Source: Martelella lutilitoris (GTDB taxonomy: Bacteria; Pseudomonadota; Alphaproteobacteria; Rhizobiales; Rhizobiaceae). Taken from it: a DNA stretch of 64,000 nucleotides. Under the pieces are notes generated by a model. It was not told where the DNA came from, did not search any database, and was given only the letters and a program-made list of their open reading frames with translations. The stretch covers positions 4,147,501 through 4,211,500 of the forward strand of contig NZ_CP066786.1 of assembly GCF_016598595.1 (NCBI RefSeq), written 5' to 3'. Made by a program: the position numbers and the translations under genes. Numbering within the stretch: the first letter of the stretch is position 1; every line of letters starts with the position of its first letter. Shown here piece after piece: positions 55,669 to 62,938 of the stretch.

Positions 55669-56702
55669 GGCTTGTCTTCGCCTATCCCGGCGATCTTCAG
55701 CTTCGAACCGGTGGCTATGGTTATGACCGCCGGCTGATCGCCGCGCTTGAGGATGCCGGCTGGCAGGTCGATCTCCTGCCGCTCGGCGACGGTTTTCCCG
55801 AACCGGTGGACGGCGTCAAACGGGCGGCGGAGCAAGCGCTCTGCGCGCTTGCCGACGACACGCTGGTGATGATCGACGGCCTTGCCTTCGGCATTCTGGA
55901 CGACTTTGCAGCGTGGCAAGGCGATCGACTGAAATTCGTCGCCCTGGTGCATCATCCGCTGGCGCTCGAAACCGGACTGACGCGCGAGCGGGCGGAAGCC
56001 CTGCGCAAGAGCGAGTCCCGCGCGCTCGAACATGCCCGCCAGATTGTCGTCACCTCGCCCGAAACGGCGCGGGAGCTGGAAAGGGGTTTCGCAACCAGCC
56101 GCGACAGGATTACCGTCGCCGTGCCCGGCACCGATCCCGCGCCGCAGGCACGCGGAAGCGGCGGCGCGGCGCATGTTCTTTCCATCGGCTCGCTGACGCC
56201 GCGCAAGGGGCATGACATCCTCGTTGCCGCGCTGAAACGGGTCGAAGACCTTGCCTGGACCGCGACGATTGCCGGCAGTCGCAACCTCGATGGCGGAACC
56301 GCTGCTGCGATCGAAAGGCAAATCGACGCTTTGGGGCTTGGCGGAAGGGTTCGCCTTGCCGGTGCGGTGGAGGAGACGGGCCCGCTTTATGCAGGGGCCG
56401 ACGTCTTCGCCCTCGCCAGCCGCTATGAGGGCTATGGCATGGTCTTCGCCGAGGCGCTTTCGCACGGACTGCCGATCATTGCCTGCCGGGCCGGAGCCGT
56501 GCCCGACGTGGTGCCCGAGGAGGCAGGCTTCCTCGTGGAGGTCGATGACGTCGACGCCTTCGCCGCGGCCCTGCGCGCCCTGCTTTCCGATCCGGATATC
56601 CGCCGCCGCAAGATGGAGGCAGCCTGCCGCGCGGGAAGCGCCCTTCCCCGCTGGGACGAGACCGGCCTCATTGTTTCGGACATGCTGGAGAAACTGACAT
56701 GA
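55665..56702 (+). CDS. GT4-family glycosyltransferase
   Basis: A 345-residue GT-B retaining glycosyltransferase. The N-terminal domain begins MRLVFAYPGDLQLRTGGYGYDRR; the C-terminal domain contains LSIGSLTPRKGHDILVAAL and the donor site ASRYEGYGMVFAEALSHGLP with the E(x7)E motif. GTG start overlaps the PTPS-like stop. It could attach sugar to the cluster's product or to a lipid carrier. Confidence 0.88.
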   Translation: MRLVFAYPGDLQLRTGGYGYDRRLIAALEDAGWQVDLLPLGDGFPEPVDGVKRAAEQALCALADDTLVMIDGLAFGILDDFAAWQGDRLKFVALVHHPLALETGLTRERAEALRKSESRALEHARQIVVTSPETARELERGFATSRDRITVAVPGTDPAPQARGSGGAAHVLSIGSLTPRKGHDILVAALKRVEDLAWTATIAGSRNLDGGTAAAIERQIDALGLGGRVRLAGAVEETGPLYAGADVFALASRYEGYGMVFAEALSHGLPIIACRAGAVPDVVPEEAGFLVEVDDVDAFAAALRALLSDPDIRRRKMEAACRAGSALPRWDETGLIVSDMLEKLT

Positions 56703-57490
56703 GTTTTGATGCCGACTGGCTGACCCTGCGCGAACCGGCGGACAGGGCCGCCCGGGACGAAAGGCTTGTCGAAGCATTTGCCCACCACCTTTCAGGCGCC
56801 GACAAGTCCCTCGTCATCGATATCGGATGCGGGACCGGCTCGACGCTTCGATGCCTGGCGCATGCCGTGCCCGCGGACGGGAACTGGCTGCTGCTCGACA
56901 ACGACCCTCTGCTTCTCGCGGAAGCCGAACGCCGGAGCAAAGCGCAATCCGGGGTTTCCCTGCGCAGGCATGACCTCAACGATCTTGTCGGGCTGCCGCT
57001 GGAAGATGCCGCGATCGTCACCGCATCGGCGCTGTTCGACCTCTGCTCGGAGGATTTCTCGGCGCGGTTTGCCGAGCGGCTCGCCGTCTGTTCGGTCGGG
57101 CTTTACGCTGCGCTCAACTACGACGGCCGCATCGCCTGGTCGAAGGCTCATCCGCTGGATGAGGCCGTCGTCTCGGCCTTCAACCGGCACCAGCAGACGG
57201 ACAAGGGTTTTGGCGTGGCGCTCGGACCCGAAGCGGCGGCGCGCCTTGCGGTTCGTTTCGGCAATCATGGTTTCCGGGTTGAAACGGCCGACAGCACCTG
57301 GCGCCTTTCAAGCGACAGCGCCCCTCTTCAGAAGGCCTTCATTGAAGGGTTCCGCCAGCCATTGCAGGAGATCGGCGGACTGACGTCGCGCGATATCGAC
57401 GACTGGATCGCCTTCCGGCTCGCCGCCGCCGAGAAGCCCGGCAGTCATTGCATGGTCGGCCACACCGACCTACTAGCCCTGCCGGTCTGA
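56699..57490 (+). CDS. class I SAM-dependent methyltransferase
   Basis: A 263-residue methyltransferase. The SAM motif VIDIGCGTGST is at about 39-49; LLDNDPLLLAEAE gives the acidic ribose-binding residue and DLCSEDFSARFAERL follows. Overlaps the glycosyltransferase stop by ATGA. Its 3' end overlaps the convergent RibD-C gene by 18 bp. Substrate unknown. Confidence 0.87.
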   Translation: MSFDADWLTLREPADRAARDERLVEAFAHHLSGADKSLVIDIGCGTGSTLRCLAHAVPADGNWLLLDNDPLLLAEAERRSKAQSGVSLRRHDLNDLVGLPLEDAAIVTASALFDLCSEDFSARFAERLAVCSVGLYAALNYDGRIAWSKAHPLDEAVVSAFNRHQQTDKGFGVALGPEAAARLAVRFGNHGFRVETADSTWRLSSDSAPLQKAFIEGFRQPLQEIGGLTSRDIDDWIAFRLAAAEKPGSHCMVGHTDLLALPV

Positions 57491-58231
57491 CAGCGCGCAA
57501 TCGAAGAGGACATCGCTGCCCAGATTGTAGACGGCTGCCGGCGGGCGCAATGCGTCGGCAAGCCGCGCGACCGGCGGCAGATTGATGCCGCTCGGGCCCG
57601 CGCCGATGATCAGCGGCGAAATGGCGACATGCAGCCGGTCGACCTGTCTCTCTTCGACGAAACGGGCAATGGTGCGCGCGCCGCCTTCCACGAGAACACG
57701 ATGAAGTCCGCGCGCGGCCAGCGCATCGAGAATTGCGCCCGTCGCCAGGCCCTTGCCGGAAGATTGCAGGCGGATCGTCTCGGCGTTGGGCAGGCCTTTC
57801 TCGGGCGCTGCGGCGCTCATCACCACGATCACGGGCGCGCCGCCGTCGTGAAACAGGCCCTCATCGCCACTGAGCGCGCCATTGCAATCGATGACCACGC
57901 GCACCGGCGAGGGGCCATCGACAAGCCGGACGGAGAGGCGGGGATTGTCGGCCGTCACCGTGTTGACGCCGACGATCACCGCGTCGACGAGCGCGCGGCA
58001 ACGGTGAAGATGGGCAAGGCCGTCCGGGCCGGAGACATCCATCGCATCGCCCGAAGGCGTTGCGATCCGCCCGTCGAGCGACTGGCCGACCTGGGCGATG
58101 ACGACCCGGCCGCTTGCGCCGGCGATCGGCCCGTAGAGTGCCATCGCCGCCTCGTCGTCCTCGCCCCTTTCTCCTTCGCGAAGGGAAAGAACCCGCTGCC
58201 AGACGGCATCGGTCATGTCGATTGTCTTCAT
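57473..58231 (-). CDS. RibD C-terminal-domain (dihydrofolate-reductase-fold) reductase
   Basis: A 252-residue stand-alone RibD-C/RibG reductase domain. Motifs are IAQVGQSLDGRIA, VDAVIVGVNTVTADNPRLSV and HRVLVEGGARTIARFV. There is no deaminase domain. In riboflavin synthesis this fold reduces the ribosyl chain of the pyrimidine product of GTP cyclohydrolase II, so it fits the RibBA-like protein of the cluster. It lies 3 nt after the cytochrome b561 gene and converges on the operon. Confidence 0.88.
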   Translation of the reverse strand: MKTIDMTDAVWQRVLSLREGERGEDDEAAMALYGPIAGASGRVVIAQVGQSLDGRIATPSGDAMDVSGPDGLAHLHRCRALVDAVIVGVNTVTADNPRLSVRLVDGPSPVRVVIDCNGALSGDEGLFHDGGAPVIVVMSAAAPEKGLPNAETIRLQSSGKGLATGAILDALAARGLHRVLVEGGARTIARFVEERQVDRLHVAISPLIIGAGPSGINLPPVARLADALRPPAAVYNLGSDVLFDCALSDRQG

Positions 58232-58234
58232 GCC

Positions 58235-58744
58235 CTAGAGGATCCGATAGAGGGTGAAATCACGCCGAATCACGTGATGCATCAGCACCGCGCCCATGTG
58301 GAGCACGAACAGGACGGCGAGGATCCAGGCGCTCGCGAGATGGATCGCCGACAGCGTCCAGGCGATGTCTGGCGCCTTGCCGATCGGGCTCCAGATCGGC
58401 AGGACGCCGAACCAGCTGAAGGGAAAGCCATGGGCGTTGGTGGCAAGAAAGCCGCTCAACGGCATGATGATCAGAAACAGGTAAAACAGCCCGTGCACCG
58501 ATGCCGCGGCGATCCGTTCGATCCGTGGTCCGTCTTCCTCCGGCTTGCGCGTCAAAAGCCGGTTGCCGACCCTCAAGAGCATCAACCACAGCACCAGGAA
58601 GCCGAGGCTTTCGTGGATCATGTAGAAATCGAGCGAGACCTCGTTCTTGACGAATTTGATGACCATGCCGAGCGGCCATGTCGCCAGCACCAGGACGGCA
58701 ATCAGCCAGTGGAAGATGCGCGACGTCGCCGGATAGCGCTCCAC
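58235..58744 (-). CDS. cytochrome b561 family protein
   Basis: About 169 residues, four transmembrane helices with heme-binding His candidates in RIFHWLIAVLVL, IHESLGFLVLW and VLHMGAVLMHHVI. I place the start at GTG 58744 so that the protein begins ERYPATSRIFHW, as b561 proteins usually do; an ATG at 58828 is possible and no good ribosome-binding site is seen for either. It precedes the RibD-C gene by 3 nt and could feed electrons to the pathway. Confidence 0.8.
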   Translation of the reverse strand: MERYPATSRIFHWLIAVLVLATWPLGMVIKFVKNEVSLDFYMIHESLGFLVLWLMLLRVGNRLLTRKPEEDGPRIERIAAASVHGLFYLFLIIMPLSGFLATNAHGFPFSWFGVLPIWSPIGKAPDIAWTLSAIHLASAWILAVLFVLHMGAVLMHHVIRRDFTLYRIL

Positions 58745-58997
58745 TGAGATGGTTACTCGCGATGGATCGCGTGGTCCCGAAAGTTTGCCCAAACTGCCTC
58801 CCGATCCGCAAGGCGTGACCAACGCCATGCGCAAATGGATATCACCATGTCCGAAATACGCGCAAACGATAGCAGCGGATCGCAAAAGAGCAAGCTCGCC
58901 TCTGTCAGCCTCACTGGCGATCGACGCAGCCTCGGCCTATAAGGGGCAAACCGCGCTGCGGCATTTTTCACTGACGGCCTATCACAGGCAGGGGGAC

Positions 58998-59867
58998 ATG
59001 GGGAAAGTTTCAGGCCTTCGGCAGGGCGAAAGAGGCATGGTCCAGGATTTCCTGGGCGCAGGCAGTCCGCGCGCCAGCGGCTTCATCGTCACGCTTTACG
59101 GCGATGTCGCCGCGCCGCGCGGCGGCATCTTGTGGATGGGCACGCTGATCGAAAGCTGCGCGGCGCAGGGCATTTCCGAAAGCCTGGTGCGCACCGCCGT
59201 TTCACGGCTCGTCGAAAACGGCCGGCTGGCAGGCGAGCGCATCGGCCGCAAGAGCTATTATCGGCTGACAAAGGCGGCCGAGGCAGAGTTCTCCCGCGCC
59301 GCCGAAATCCTCTATTCGCCACCGCCATCGCCGAAACGCCTTCTGCTGGCGCTCGGCGCGCGCGACCTGCCGGACGGCTGGGCGCGGATCGGCCCGGAGG
59401 CGGCGCTTGCGCCGGAAGGCATGGCACGCCCAGGAGACTGCGCCATACTGGCGACGGAAACGCTTGCAGGCGTAGAGAGTCTTCCGGACCTTACCCGGAA
59501 GCTCTGGCCGCTTGAGGCCGTCGGCGCGGCCTATCGCGATTTCATCGAGAGATTTTCGCCGATCCATGCCGCGCTTTCCACCGGCGCGCCCCCTGACGGC
59601 GCCACCGCGCTGGCGCTGAGATTGCGGCTTGTCGATCATTTCCGCGCTGCGGCCCTTGCCGATCCGCGCCTTCCGGCGCAAGCGCTGCCGGCTGACTGGC
59701 CGGCGAACGCGGCGCGGCGGCTTTTCGTCACCCTCTATCTGGCGGTCACGACGCAGGCGGACCGTCATATCGGACTCGCTTTGCGAAACAGCGACGGCTT
59801 GCTGCCGGAACAGACCACAATGACGGATTTCCGCGTCAACGCCTTGCGCCGGGAATTTTCGACCTAG
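58998..59867 (+). CDS. paaX: PaaX family transcriptional regulator
   Basis: A 289-residue regulator. An N-terminal winged HTH (SGFIVTLYGDVAAPRGGILWM ... SESLVRTAVSRLVENGRL) is followed by the PaaX central and C-terminal domains (RDFIERFSPIHAALSTG). PaaX represses phenylacetate genes and is released by phenylacetyl-CoA. Here it lies about 14 kb from the paa operon, so it may act on that promoter at a distance. ATG 58998 has an AGGCAGGGGG site. It is divergent from cytochrome b561 and convergent with the MarR gene. Confidence 0.9.
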   Translation: MGKVSGLRQGERGMVQDFLGAGSPRASGFIVTLYGDVAAPRGGILWMGTLIESCAAQGISESLVRTAVSRLVENGRLAGERIGRKSYYRLTKAAEAEFSRAAEILYSPPPSPKRLLLALGARDLPDGWARIGPEAALAPEGMARPGDCAILATETLAGVESLPDLTRKLWPLEAVGAAYRDFIERFSPIHAALSTGAPPDGATALALRLRLVDHFRAAALADPRLPAQALPADWPANAARRLFVTLYLAVTTQADRHIGLALRNSDGLLPEQTTMTDFRVNALRREFST

Positions 59868-59880
59868 CGCATCGCCCCTT

Positions 59881-59900
59881 GTGCGTCCGATCGGACTCAC
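59881..59900. repeat. 20-bp near-palindrome between paaX and the MarR gene
   Basis: GTGCGTCCGATCGGACTCAC is symmetric except at the fourth pair from each end. Its core CCGATCGG also occurs in the palindrome at the paa promoter (44388-44399). No loop exists, so it is not a terminator; it may be a protein-binding site. Confidence 0.6.
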
Positions 59901-59930
59901 GACGCCCAAGGCCTCTGACCGCAGAACATT

Positions 59931-60431
59931 TCAGCGTGGCCGCTTTTCCGCATGAAGCTCGCCCGTCGCCAGAACCGGCGAGGCGTCGATTCCCTCGGCG
60001 TCCAGCATGGTCGCGACCCGCTCGAGCGAGGCGATCAGTTGGGCCTGTTCCCAGTCCTTCAGCGATTCGAAAGCCTGGACATAGCGCTGCTGGAGGGCAT
60101 CCGGCGCGCTTTCGACCATCGCGCGACCGGCATCGGTGACGGTGACATTGGTCTGTCGGCGATCTGTCCTCGACGGCACCCGCTCCACCATGCCGCGCGT
60201 GACAAGCTTGTCGACCAGCGTGGTGACGGAGGCCTGGCGGATGCCCATCTGGGTTGCCAGCGCCTTCGGCGTCACGCTGCCGCGCTCCTCCACGATCTGC
60301 AGCACGCGCAACTGCGCCGGCGTCAGCCGGGCCGACTGCGCCAGATCGCGTTCGTAATTTTCTGTGGCGCGGAGAATCCGCCTGAGTGCGATCAGGCTCT
60401 GATCAACGCGGTCAACGGGTGTCGTCGTCAT
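59931..60431 (-). CDS. MarR family regulator (EctR-like)
   Basis: A 166-residue winged-helix regulator. The recognition helix is in VTPKALATQMGIRQASVTTL and the wing in PSRTDRRQTNVTVTDAGR. It is divergent from ectA, the arrangement of the ectoine repressor EctR in halotolerant bacteria, so it probably senses or times osmotic induction of ectABC. An inverted-repeat operator lies before ectA. Confidence 0.88.
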   Translation of the reverse strand: MTTTPVDRVDQSLIALRRILRATENYERDLAQSARLTPAQLRVLQIVEERGSVTPKALATQMGIRQASVTTLVDKLVTRGMVERVPSRTDRRQTNVTVTDAGRAMVESAPDALQQRYVQAFESLKDWEQAQLIASLERVATMLDAEGIDASPVLATGELHAEKRPR

Positions 60432-60499
60432 GTCTCCATTATTGCACGAAGGAAAACGCCTTCAACAGCAAAAAAATCGCCCTAAATAATTAGCCATAA

Positions 60500-60528
60500 T
60501 GAATCTTCCAAGGCCCTTGAGATTCATA
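60500..60528. repeat. imperfect inverted repeat in the MarR-ectA intergenic region
   Basis: ATGAATCT (60500-60507) pairs with AGATTCAT (60521-60528), and an inner CAAGG-C-CCTTG palindrome (60510-60520) shares nearly the same centre. A nearby CTAAATAATTAG (60483-60494) is also nearly symmetric. These may be regulator sites or an mRNA hairpin. Confidence 0.6.
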
Positions 60529-60615
60529 GGCTTTCGGATGATTTTGCTGTTTTTGCTTATTTTTATGGTTTTGTGACGATGCCGACCTAAGGGTTGATGT
60601 TTCCGGCAGAGTTAT

Positions 60616-60636
60616 TTACTTAGGAAGCCTAACTAA
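60616..60636. promoter_or_regulatory. operator-like inverted repeat upstream of ectA
   Basis: TTACTTAGG (60616-60624) and CCTAACTAA (60628-60636) form a 9-bp inverted repeat with one mismatch and a 3-nt spacer, ending 18 nt before the ectA start. The dyad form and location suit a MarR dimer, most simply the divergent EctR-like protein. Confidence 0.65.
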
Positions 60637-60654
60637 TTGAAACGAGGTCATACG

Positions 60655-61188
60655 ATGTCCCGGAATGTTGCCAAGCCCCGATCCAGCATGCCCCGCCTGC
60701 GCAAGCCCACTGCAGCGGACGGGGCCCAGATCTGGTCGCTCGTGAAGAGCTGCAAGCCGCTCGACGAAAATTCGATGTATTGCAATCTCATTCAGGCCGA
60801 ACATTTCGCCGATACCTGTGTTGTCGCGGAACTCGACGGAGAGATCGTCGGCTGGATCTCCGGCCACCTCATTCCCGCCAGGCAGGAACTGTTCGTCTGG
60901 CAGGTTGCCGTCGGCGAAAAGGCGCGCGGTCTCGGCCTTGGCAAGAAGATGCTGTTCGAACTGATCGAACGCGATGTCTGCGACGACATCACCCACCTGA
61001 AGACGACCATTACCGAGGACAACGACGCCTCCTGGGGCCTGTTCAAGAGCTTCACGCGCGCGCTCGGCGGAAAGCTGGCCGACGAGCCGCATTACGAGCG
61101 CGACGTTCATTTCGACGGGCATCACGATACCGAGCACATGGTGACCATCACCCTGCCGGAAGCCCGCGCGCTGGCAAACGCCGCCTGA
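60655..61188 (+). CDS. ectA: L-2,4-diaminobutyrate acetyltransferase
   Basis: A 177-residue GNAT enzyme that acetylates 2,4-diaminobutyrate, the second step to ectoine. The acetyl-CoA loop VAVGEKARGLGLGKKML and the family start LRKPTAADGAQIWSLVKSC are clear. ATG 60655 has a GAGG site; an upstream TTG is unlikely. It begins the ectABC-ask operon. Confidence 0.96.
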   Translation: MSRNVAKPRSSMPRLRKPTAADGAQIWSLVKSCKPLDENSMYCNLIQAEHFADTCVVAELDGEIVGWISGHLIPARQELFVWQVAVGEKARGLGLGKKMLFELIERDVCDDITHLKTTITEDNDASWGLFKSFTRALGGKLADEPHYERDVHFDGHHDTEHMVTITLPEARALANAA

Positions 61189-61242
61189 GCCAAGAGCCCG
61201 AACCCTTTTCCCGAACAATCGCTTCAAGCGAAAGGACGACTC

Positions 61243-62529
61243 ATGCCTATGGACATGATCACGAACGATGTTTTCAAACGCCGCGAAAGCGCCGCGCGCT
61301 CCTATTGCCGCAGCATGCCGGCCACCTTCACCCGCGCCAGCGGCTCCGAAATCTTCGACAAGGACGGCAACCGCTGGATCGATTTCCTCGCCGGCTGTTC
61401 CTCGCTGAACTATGGCCATAACGATGCCGACATGAAGGAAGCGCTGATCGAGCACATTTCCTCTGACGGCATTGCCCAGGGTCTTGACCTGCACACCGAT
61501 GCCAAGAGCGACTTCCTGAAGGCGATGGAAACCCACATCCTGAAGCCGCGCGGCATGGACCACAAGGTGATGTTCACCGGCCCGACCGGCGCCAACGCCG
61601 TCGAGGCGGCGATGAAGATCGCCCGCAAATCGACCGGCCGCACCAATATCATCGCCTTCACCAACGGCTTCCACGGCGTCACCATGGGCGCCCTTGCCGC
61701 GACCGGCAATGGCTACCACCGCGGCGGCGCTTCGATGGACACTTCGGGCGTGACGCGCATCCCCTATGACGACTATGCCGAGGGCGTCGACAGCGCGGCG
61801 CTTCTCGAGCAGATGCTTGCCGACCCGTCCAGCGGCGTCGACGAGCCGGCCGCGATCATGTTCGAGACCGTGCAGGGCGAAGGCGGGCTCAATGCCGCCT
61901 CTCCCGAATGGGTCCGCCGCATGGCCGAGATCGCCCGCAACCACGGCGCTCTGCTGATCATCGACGACATCCAGGCAGGCTCCGGCCGCACCGGTCATTT
62001 CTTCTCGTTCGAGGAAATGGGCGTCACGCCGGATATCATCACCATGGCGAAATCGGTTTCCGGCTTCGGCCTGCCGATGGCCCTGGTTCTGGTCCGCCCC
62101 GAACACGATGTCTTCGGCCCGGCCGAGCATAACGGTACGTTCCGCGGCAACACCCACGCCTTCGTCACCGCCCGCGTCGCAATCGAGAAATTCTGGGCCG
62201 GTGACGCATTCCAGACGGAGCTTGCGGACAAGAGCACGTTCCTGACCGGCGCTCTGTCGCGAATTGCCGCCGAAATCCCGGGCGCGACGCTGAAAGGCCG
62301 CGGTCTGATGCAGGGCGTCGATGTCGGCACCGGCGCGCTGGCGGAAGAGATTTGTGCCCGCGCCTTCGACAATGGCCTGATCATCGAGACCTCCGGCAAT
62401 GAGGACCAGGTGGTCAAGGTCCTGGCGCCGCTCACCACCTCGGAAGAAACCTTCGCCGAAGGCTTCGACATTCTTCTTGAAGCCGTGCGCGAGACGATCG
62501 CGTCCAAAACCCAGATTGCAGCGGAGTAA
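61243..62529 (+). CDS. ectB: diaminobutyrate-2-oxoglutarate transaminase
   Basis: A 428-residue class III PLP aminotransferase that makes 2,4-diaminobutyrate from aspartate semialdehyde. PLP Lys270 lies in ITMAKSVSGFG; FTGPTGANAVEAAMKIAR and LLIIDDIQAGSGRTG are typical. Follows ectA by 54 nt. Confidence 0.97.
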   Translation: MPMDMITNDVFKRRESAARSYCRSMPATFTRASGSEIFDKDGNRWIDFLAGCSSLNYGHNDADMKEALIEHISSDGIAQGLDLHTDAKSDFLKAMETHILKPRGMDHKVMFTGPTGANAVEAAMKIARKSTGRTNIIAFTNGFHGVTMGALAATGNGYHRGGASMDTSGVTRIPYDDYAEGVDSAALLEQMLADPSSGVDEPAAIMFETVQGEGGLNAASPEWVRRMAEIARNHGALLIIDDIQAGSGRTGHFFSFEEMGVTPDIITMAKSVSGFGLPMALVLVRPEHDVFGPAEHNGTFRGNTHAFVTARVAIEKFWAGDAFQTELADKSTFLTGALSRIAAEIPGATLKGRGLMQGVDVGTGALAEEICARAFDNGLIIETSGNEDQVVKVLAPLTTSEETFAEGFDILLEAVRETIASKTQIAAE

Positions 62530-62535
62530 TTCAAA

Positions 62536-62934
62536 ATGATTGTACGTGACCTGAACGACATCATGGAGAACGACAAGGACCGCGTGGTTGCCGACGCCAA
62601 ATGGCGTTCGATCCGCATGTTGCTCGCCGGCGATGGCATGGGTTTCTCCTTCCACATCACCATTCTGGAAGCCGGCTCCGAGCACACGTTCGAATACAAG
62701 CACCATTTCGAAAGCGTCTACTGCATCAGCGGCAAGGGCTCGATCACCGATATCGCCACCGGCGAAACGCATCAGATCAAGCCCGGCGTGATGTATGCGC
62801 TGAACGAGCACGATCGCCACATCCTGCGCTCCGAGGAGGAGTTGGTGATGGCCTGCTGCTTCAATCCCCCGGTCACCGGCACGGAAGTGCACCGGGAAGA
62901 CGGATCCTATGCCCCGGCGGAGGAAAATGCCTGA
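62536..62934 (+). CDS. ectC: L-ectoine synthase
   Basis: A 132-residue cupin that closes the ring of N-acetyl-diaminobutyrate to ectoine. Iron-binding and active residues occur in [19 protein letters not shown] and [14 protein letters not shown]. Starts 6 nt after ectB; its end overlaps the upstream start choice of the aspartokinase gene. Confidence 0.97.
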   Translation: MIVRDLNDIMENDKDRVVADAKWRSIRMLLAGDGMGFSFHITILEAGSEHTFEYKHHFESVYCISGKGSITDIATGETHQIKPGVMYALNEHDRHILRSEEELVMACCFNPPVTGTEVHREDGSYAPAEENA

Positions 62935-62938
62935 AACC

